Positions 34,437 to 38,761 of a stretch of 38,761 bases of DNA are shown one piece after another. Position 1 is the stretch's first letter. Each line of letters opens with the position of its first letter. The stretch comes from Candidatus Heimdallarchaeota archaeon LC_2 (GTDB lineage: Archaea; Asgardarchaeota; Heimdallarchaeia; Heimdallarchaeales; Kariarchaeaceae). The notes beneath the pieces were generated by a model. That model did not search any database and was not told where the DNA came from. It saw nothing but the letters and a program-made list of their open reading frames with translations. Made by a program: the position numbers and the translations under genes. Location of the stretch: contig MDVR01000037.1 of NCBI GenBank assembly GCA_001940725.1, positions 1 to 38,761 on the forward strand. Direction: 5' to 3'.

Positions 34437-35765
34437 ATGTATAGTAAAGAAGTTAGAAATGCAGAATTACTGAAAAATATTCAATTGTCTTTCTTAGAGG
34501 CTATGGGAATTTTTGTATTTACCATATTCATAGGTATACTCAATGCAGTAAATTTAGTTGATTTCACTAGGGCTGAACTATTATTCCATCTACATTCAGG
34601 AACAATTGGCTGGCTTTCTTTATCAGCTGTAACACTTCTTGTATGGTATTTTACAGGTGAACGGGATCTCACTGATGAAAGTTTGAATATGGCTAATAGT
34701 GTCCTAAAATTTGCTCGGATCATTATTCCAATATACGTTGCAATTTTTTATCTAGGTTTTACCCTAGCAGAAGGAGATGAGATATTAAGGATTATTTCTA
34801 TCGGAAGTGGTGGAAATGGATATTTTATATTATTAGTCACAGGAGCATTACTGGCAATAGCTGTTTTTGGATTTACATTTTATTTCGGATTAACGGAATT
34901 AGGGAAAATTGAGATGAAGACAACACCGCATTATCTATTTCTTGGTGCTATGCTTACATCTACTTATGGAGGAATATTCGGTTTGATACTTGAAATTCAA
35001 AATCTCATAGGCGAATCATTCTTTGATGTTGATGCAGGCCAAGATGGAGTTGCTGCTCATGCTGCGGCTATGGAGGCTGGTTACCTATTTATGTTTATTA
35101 CAGCAGTTCTCGAATGGCAAATAATTGGGGATAAGATGGAAAAAATCTCAATGGGTGGATATGTACAAACTGGGACTTTGTTTTTTGCGGGCTTAACTGT
35201 AGCTATTGGAGCAGGCTTTAATCTAGAACCATTGTTGATGTTGAATTTACCTCTATTAATTATTGGATTTATATTAATTGTAATTCGTGTGTTCACAAAG
35301 ATTAAAACAATGAGCATAATTGAAACTTCGCCAGATAGATTTTTCATACCAGCTGCCATTGCCTTAACATTTTCGATTGGATTTTTCATTTATTTTGTAA
35401 GCATAATTATTGGGGGTAGAGACCCTACAGAACTGTTCGAAAGTCCCTGGATTATTGGATTATTCTTGTCAAACATTCATACTTTATTTGTTGGAGGAGC
35501 AACAGGAGTAATTCTTGCATCAATACTAGTATTAGTCAAAGATGTCGATGAAGAAAATAAAAAATTAGAAAATGTAGGTTTTGGATTAATGTATATAGGT
35601 CTGCTTGGATTTGTTTTAACTCTTCTATATCGAGGAGATCTTCAAGAAAATGGTAATGGAGATGAAGAAGTTAATACTCATATAGCTGCAATAATGGGAA
35701 TAGGTCTATACTTGATCTTGTACGCTCTTTTCACTAGGTTAAGAAAGATCTTAAACGCAAATTAA
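34437..35765 (+). CDS. Polytopic membrane protein with conserved-looking histidines (haem-copper oxidase subunit I/NnrS-like)
   Basis: 442 residues with about 12 helices. LLFHLHSGTIGW (49-60) has a paired His (H51, H53) in the early helix; further intramembrane or loop histidines at 165 (TTPHYLF), 208 (AAHAAAMEAG), 348 (SNIHTLF) and 415 (NTHIAAI). This layout resembles distant relatives of cytochrome oxidase subunit I such as NnrS- or NorB-like proteins that bind haem, but the full set of copper ligands is not evident. Possible function in nitric oxide or oxygen chemistry. The TIR element at 35770 begins five bases after its stop. Confidence 0.6.
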   Translation: MYSKEVRNAELLKNIQLSFLEAMGIFVFTIFIGILNAVNLVDFTRAELLFHLHSGTIGWLSLSAVTLLVWYFTGERDLTDESLNMANSVLKFARIIIPIYVAIFYLGFTLAEGDEILRIISIGSGGNGYFILLVTGALLAIAVFGFTFYFGLTELGKIEMKTTPHYLFLGAMLTSTYGGIFGLILEIQNLIGESFFDVDAGQDGVAAHAAAMEAGYLFMFITAVLEWQIIGDKMEKISMGGYVQTGTLFFAGLTVAIGAGFNLEPLLMLNLPLLIIGFILIVIRVFTKIKTMSIIETSPDRFFIPAAIALTFSIGFFIYFVSIIIGGRDPTELFESPWIIGLFLSNIHTLFVGGATGVILASILVLVKDVDEENKKLENVGFGLMYIGLLGFVLTLLYRGDLQENGNGDEEVNTHIAAIMGIGLYLILYALFTRLRKILNAN

Positions 35766-35822
35766 TTTGCATGGTCATTTTTGTATAGACATTGAGTAAA
35801 TTATTGAAATTTAGCTTCAGTA

Positions 35823-35831
35823 CTATAAATA
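35823..35831 (+). promoter_or_regulatory. TATA box of the structured-RNA unit, copy 2
   Basis: CTATAAATA sits within the conserved TTCAGTACT-W-TAAATA block, about 23-25 bases before the first conserved stem at 35848. The same block is found at the same place in copy 1 (7991-8005). Confidence 0.65.
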
Positions 35832-35847
35832 TTCAAATCATGTAATA

Positions 35848-36247
35848 GTAGAAGTTGCAATCCAAAGATTGCAGACATACAACTTACTACCTTTGTAAAT
35901 AAGGTGTAAGAGGACTAGGTAAGTGTCTACCTGTCGCTTCTTGTGAAAAGAAGAAGAACGGAAAAGTGAGAAGCGTACCGAAAACCAAAGGTTGTCCTAT
36001 CCTGTTTTGCTAATACAAAATAACAGGAATGCTGGTAATCAGTTTACGGACTGAAAATGATCTGCCAGTAGTTAAAGATCACGGGAAAACTGACTTTGAT
36101 GATCCCAGTAGGACGAGAAGCAGAAGGAAGCACCGTTCCAATGGAACAGAACCTATTTCAACAGAAGCTTTATTATGTAAAAACAAAAAAGGGGAAGTGA
36201 TGGCGACATCAGATATAGGGTTGCAGAACGTGAAGTAATCATTTTTT
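35848..36247 (+). ncRNA. Candidate structured non-coding RNA, about 400 nt (copy 2)
   Basis: It is homologous to 8022-8415 throughout; identity is highest (about 90 % by eye) in the middle, from CAGGAATGCTGG to GCACCGTTC. Hairpins: TGCAATC-CAAA-GATTGCA at the 5' end, CCTGTTTTG/CAAAATAACAGG, GTTCC-AAT-GGAAC (36135-36147; GTTCA/TGAAC in copy 1) and TGATG-GCGA-CATCA (36198-36211; loop GTGA in copy 1). The transcript likely ends at TTTTTT (36242-36247). A 69-codon frame (36029-36238) overlaps it, but the same frame in copy 1 is full of stops, so RNA is favoured over protein. Confidence 0.62.
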
Positions 36248-36328
36248 ATGAAATTAGAAAATGTATACACAAAAATGATCATGTTAACTTACCTAGAAGG
36301 ATAAATATAATATAATTTTCGTGGATCT

Positions 36329-36835
36329 ATGAAGAAAATTAGTTTATACTTTTGGCATGTAATTTTATTTTTTATCATAATTATTCCAACAAATGTAAAC
36401 GGACAAGATAATTCACCTACAACCCATGAGATTATTATTAAAAATTTCTCATTTTCTCCATCTGAAATAATAATTGACATCGGAGATATTGTTGTTTTCA
36501 AATGGATAGATGGAGCCAATGGACATAATGTTGAGCAAGTTTTTAGTTCAAATGATGTTTCATATAATAGTGGATTCAGATCAGGAGGTCCCGAAAATGG
36601 ACCTAAGGAATGGGTTCTACCTTCAAATTATGTTCAAGAAAATACCACTTTATACTATATTTGTGGTCCTCATGTATCTCTTTCCATGAGGGGAAAAATA
36701 ATTATTGGTGAAGGAACAATTGGAGAAAATACTGGTGGAGGTAATTTGGGGTATCTTCTAGCTATATTTGGAGGATCTACGTTTGTTACAGTAACCATTA
36801 TAGTAATTTTACATAAGAAAAATAAAACAAGTTAA
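36329..36835 (+). CDS. Secreted, membrane-anchored cupredoxin (plastocyanin-like blue copper protein)
   Basis: 168 residues. Signal peptide 1-25 (ends NVNG), then one cupredoxin domain with type 1 copper ligands H66 (GHNVEQ), C112 and H115 (YYICGPH) and M120 (SLSM), spaced C-x2-H-x4-M as in plastocyanin and amicyanin. A Gly-rich linker (ENTGGGNLG) leads to a C-terminal helix (141-161) and basic tail KKNKTS, so the domain faces outside. It would carry electrons to or from a membrane redox enzyme; the histidine-rich protein at 34437 is a candidate partner. Confidence 0.88.
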   Translation: MKKISLYFWHVILFFIIIIPTNVNGQDNSPTTHEIIIKNFSFSPSEIIIDIGDIVVFKWIDGANGHNVEQVFSSNDVSYNSGFRSGGPENGPKEWVLPSNYVQENTTLYYICGPHVSLSMRGKIIIGEGTIGENTGGGNLGYLLAIFGGSTFVTVTIIVILHKKNKTS

Positions 36836-37025
36836 AATGTTTTAACAATATCGAATTTTATATAGGTTTTCGTTGATAAATCAAAGTATGAGCTCTCTCA
36901 TTTCATTGTGACCATGATCTCATGTTTATGGGAATATTAGGTTAAGTTATGCTGTGAGCTATTATTCCGCAGAGTAAATATTTATATATGCACCAGTGCC
37001 ACATTAATTATAAGAAAATATTTCG

Positions 37026-37331
37026 GTGGAAAAGATGTACAATATTTATAATGAACTCCCAAAATTACCTAAATCATCCAAAAAATTAATTCTAGCGCTT
37101 TCTGAGCATGGTAGTCTAACACAAAAACAGTTAATTGCCAGTGTTAATATGCCTGCAAAGACGGTAAGATATGCTTTGAAAAAATTATCTGAGCAAAATT
37201 TAATCACATCTCAACATAACCTTGAGGATATGCGAAGTATGTTTTATTCATTAAACCCCGATAATGATTTTGGAATTGTGGAACAATATATAACAGAGGC
37301 TAAAATATTAGTCGAAGCAGAAATAGCTTAA
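37026..37331 (+). CDS. Winged helix-turn-helix regulator (MarR/ArsR-like)
   Basis: 101 residues from GTG (ATG at 37035 would give 98). SSKKLILALSEHGSLTQKQLIASVNMPAKTVRYALKKLSEQNLITSQ (segments around residues 17-63) is a winged HTH, followed by a short C-terminal dimer helix. No ligand pocket or cysteine pair is visible. An upstream TATA-like TATTTATATATG at about 36978-36989 may drive it. Its target is unknown; it may pair with the HTH gene that follows 61 bases later. Confidence 0.8.
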   Translation: MEKMYNIYNELPKLPKSSKKLILALSEHGSLTQKQLIASVNMPAKTVRYALKKLSEQNLITSQHNLEDMRSMFYSLNPDNDFGIVEQYITEAKILVEAEIA

Positions 37332-37392
37332 TTCTATTTTTACACAAAAATAGAAAATATTTTATAATTGGAAATGGCGACTGGAATAAGGA

Positions 37393-38214
37393 ATGGGTAA
37401 AATTCACGATTGTAGTCTTCATTCAGATAAACTCCATTGTTCTCATTCGAGTGAAACACTTCTTCTTTTACTAAGCAGATCATTGTGGCCTTTAACCATA
37501 AAAGAAATATCAGAATTAAGTGGATTACATAGAAATACTATCAGAGGAACTCTTAAAGGATTAATGGGTACCAAAATTAAAGCCATCGGTGTTAAGAAAG
37601 AGGGTGAAAACACTAAAAATACCAAAATTGATCAATACTATTATTCAGGAATTAATGATTTTTATAGATCAATCGCGGTTGCAATTGAGAAATTACCAAT
37701 ATCACATGATCTCAAGGGTCAAATTGCTGAGAACCTAGCTTTTAATCTGGTTAATGACAGATTGAAAGATGCATTCAGTAATAGGGATAGAGAATTTTCT
37801 CATGCATATCCATTAGAGGCTTTACTTCATGTAAAGATTGCATATCCATTTACGGATATAGATCGAGATAAAGATGGCAAAGTCTATGCAAAAACAAAAT
37901 TCAAATTAAGAGCCAATAAAGGTAAAAAGAAACCTGATAACTTCAATCTAAGACTTCATTCATGTCTTTGTGACGGAAATAAAGATTTTCACCTACCATG
38001 TCATATGGTAATAGGGGCACTTGAGGGTGCATTTCAAGGATCCACTGGATTCAAGACAAAAGTAAAATGGGTTACTGCTGGAGTGGATGATCGAGCAGGA
38101 AGTTTTTGTGAATACAATATTACCTTAGAAGAAGGTGACAAAAAAGGAATCTCAATGAAAGACTGGCAAAAATCATTTATCAAAACACCAATGGAAAGAT
38201 TCATGGTTCTGTAA
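37393..38214 (+). CDS. HTH protein with C-terminal cysteine-rich V4R-like sensor domain
   Basis: 273 residues. Start MGKIHDCSLHSDKLHCSH has two Cys/His pairs; residues 20-65 form a winged HTH (LWPLTIKEISELSGLHRNTI). The C-terminal region (about 185-255) has SCLC, CHMVIGALEGAFQGSTG and CEYNIT, which resembles the small-molecule/metal-sensing V4R domain often attached to archaeal regulators (conserved Cys-x-n-C-H and G-A-L-E-G). It could sense a hydrocarbon-like ligand or metal. The last residues (KTPMERFMVL) are of unknown use. No clear target operon is seen next to it. Confidence 0.65.
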   Translation: MGKIHDCSLHSDKLHCSHSSETLLLLLSRSLWPLTIKEISELSGLHRNTIRGTLKGLMGTKIKAIGVKKEGENTKNTKIDQYYYSGINDFYRSIAVAIEKLPISHDLKGQIAENLAFNLVNDRLKDAFSNRDREFSHAYPLEALLHVKIAYPFTDIDRDKDGKVYAKTKFKLRANKGKKKPDNFNLRLHSCLCDGNKDFHLPCHMVIGALEGAFQGSTGFKTKVKWVTAGVDDRAGSFCEYNITLEEGDKKGISMKDWQKSFIKTPMERFMVL

Positions 38215-38406
38215 AATAAGTAAAATATCGAAATTTATAAGTAGGATAAAGCTAACTAGTAAAATTCAAACTTGATTATTTGTATTTTAAAATGAAAATA
38301 CGATTATACAATCTGAATGATTTTAATGGAGGAGAAAAAAGTGAGGCTTAGCAGATTTACATCAATCTAGGAGTATCTGCAAATTACCGAAAAATGTGAC
38401 TAATAT

Positions 38407-38761
38407 ATGACATCATTATTTTTACGATTGTTCAAAGGTCCGGTTAGATTTACCTTCGAGGTAGAAAAACCGGTTAAAACACCGAGCTTCAATGCTAAGT
38501 TAGCTTGGACGTTTATGGCATTATTACTGTACCTGATAATGCTTAAAACTCCAGTCTATGGCTATCAAGAAGAAGGTCAAACTGATCCCTTCGCAGCCCT
38601 CAGAATTATTCTAGCAAGTCAAAGAGGAACACTTGCTGAACTTGGAATCGGCCCTATAGTCACATCTGGTATGATACTACAACTCCTAGTAGGATCCAAG
38701 ATCATCAGTGTTAATTTTGATGATTCAGAGGAAAGAGCACTATATACAGGTACACAAAAAG
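38407..38761 (+). CDS. secY: Preprotein translocase subunit SecY, 5' part (runs off the window)
   Basis: The ATG at 38407-38409 opens a frame through the window end (118 codons). It begins MTSLFLRLFKG and contains the first helix, the plug region, and GPIVTSGMILQLLVGSKII (about 84-102), the second transmembrane segment of archaeal SecY. SecY is the channel of the protein-export translocon. In most archaea secY follows uL15 in the spc operon; here it is about 13 kb away on the other strand. A TAATATATGAC sequence at the start may be promoter or leader. Confidence 0.93.
   Translation, partial: MTSLFLRLFKGPVRFTFEVEKPVKTPSFNAKLAWTFMALLLYLIMLKTPVYGYQEEGQTDPFAALRIILASQRGTLAELGIGPIVTSGMILQLLVGSKIISVNFDDSEERALYTGTQK

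Larger units (their letters stand above)
35770..36283 (+). mobile_element. 514-bp element with terminal inverted repeats carrying a structured RNA (copy 2)
   Basis: The left end (35770-35792) and right end (36261-36283) are inverted repeats matching at 20 of 23 positions (core CATG-R-TCATTTTTGT). It starts just after the stop of the 442-residue membrane protein gene, as copy 1 starts at the stop of the acyl-CoA dehydrogenase. The interior has a TATA box, a conserved ~400-nt region and a T-run, but no transposase. No convincing target-site duplication. Its 5' end is the best-preserved in the window, so this copy defines the family. Confidence 0.8.

Noticed and set aside
36198..36230. Group I intron core, suggested by AGATATAG after a hairpin and a bulged AACCTAT/ATAGGGTT pairing
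   Set aside because: The pairing would put C-G where group I introns need the conserved guanosine-binding G-C pair, no P/Q elements were found, and the element lies between genes with its own promoter.
36029..36238. A 69-codon frame within element copy 2
   Set aside because: The same frame in copy 1 contains many stops although the DNA is conserved; I prefer structured RNA. A decayed coding origin is not fully excluded.
35848..36247. RNase P or SRP RNA
   Set aside because: The near-invariant RNase P GAGGAAAGTCC-type segment and the SRP helix 8 loop are not present, and two or more copies would be unusual for either.
38215..38406. Very short frames (14-19 codons) upstream of secY
   Set aside because: Too short to support; no conserved features. 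This gap looks like ordinary leader or promoter sequence.

Overview
This window is a piece of an AT-rich archaeal chromosome. The domain is clear from the sequence: an archaeal spc-type ribosomal protein run (uL15, uL30, uS5, uL18, eL19, eL32), an AglB/STT3 oligosaccharyltransferase, subunit D of a V/A-type ATPase, an archaeosortase, a tRNA-Thr with an intron at 37/38, TATA-box promoters close to start codons, and the start of an archaeal SecY. An Asgard lineage, perhaps Heimdallarchaeia-like, is my inference. It rests on the mix of electron-transfer flavoproteins, acyl-CoA dehydrogenases and a PlsC acyltransferase with a membrane-anchored roadblock/longin-like protein. No marker here settles it.

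Layout. 1-6.1 kb is disturbed. It holds a 3' fragment of a second etfA copy fused to a truncated transposase, a cation/proton antiporter, an intact etfBA pair, and two fragments of a squalene-cyclase-like gene separated by a mobile element and a quinone oxidoreductase-like gene. 6.1-17.3 kb is mostly single genes: a PPOX flavoprotein, an acyl-CoA dehydrogenase, a rhodanese, an agmatinase-like ureohydrolase, tRNA-Gln, a GNAT, a hotdog thioesterase, an archaeosortase, an alpha/beta hydrolase, PlsC, a beta-propeller, a METTL16/RlmF-like methyltransferase, a Gfo/Idh/MocA dehydrogenase and tRNA-Thr. 17.4-18.7 kb is three identical 423-bp tandem units, each with a small TFS/Rpb9-like zinc ribbon. 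18.7-24.5 kb holds a site-2 protease, AglB, ATPase subunit D with a coupled unknown gene, and a 7TM-roadblock/longin protein. 24.6-27.8 kb is the ribosomal operon on the minus strand. 28-38.7 kb holds a second acyl-CoA dehydrogenase, a LigB-like protein, an APC-UspA transporter, two tandem paralogous orphans, a YHS-like protein, a histidine-rich membrane protein, a cupredoxin, two HTH regulators and the 5' end of secY.

The most unusual thing is a repeated element family. Two elements of 516 and 514 bp (7939-8454 and 35770-36283) share terminal inverted repeats, a TATA promoter and a roughly 395-400 nt transcribed region. Hairpins in that region keep pairing while their bases change, including a GNRA-capped hairpin near the 3' end. 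A shorter relative (4648-about 4993, minus strand) keeps that hairpin with a different stem sequence and lies exactly at the broken edge of the cyclase-like gene. A fourth relative (about 397-805, minus strand) carries the N-terminus of a helix-turn-helix transposase. I read these as a mobile element family carrying a structured RNA of unknown function.

Working together: EtfAB would accept electrons from the two acyl-CoA dehydrogenases. With the thioesterase and PlsC they point to acyl-CoA and possibly glycerolipid metabolism. AglB, archaeosortase and the site-2 protease serve the cell surface. The histidine-rich membrane protein and the cupredoxin suggest copper or haem redox chemistry.
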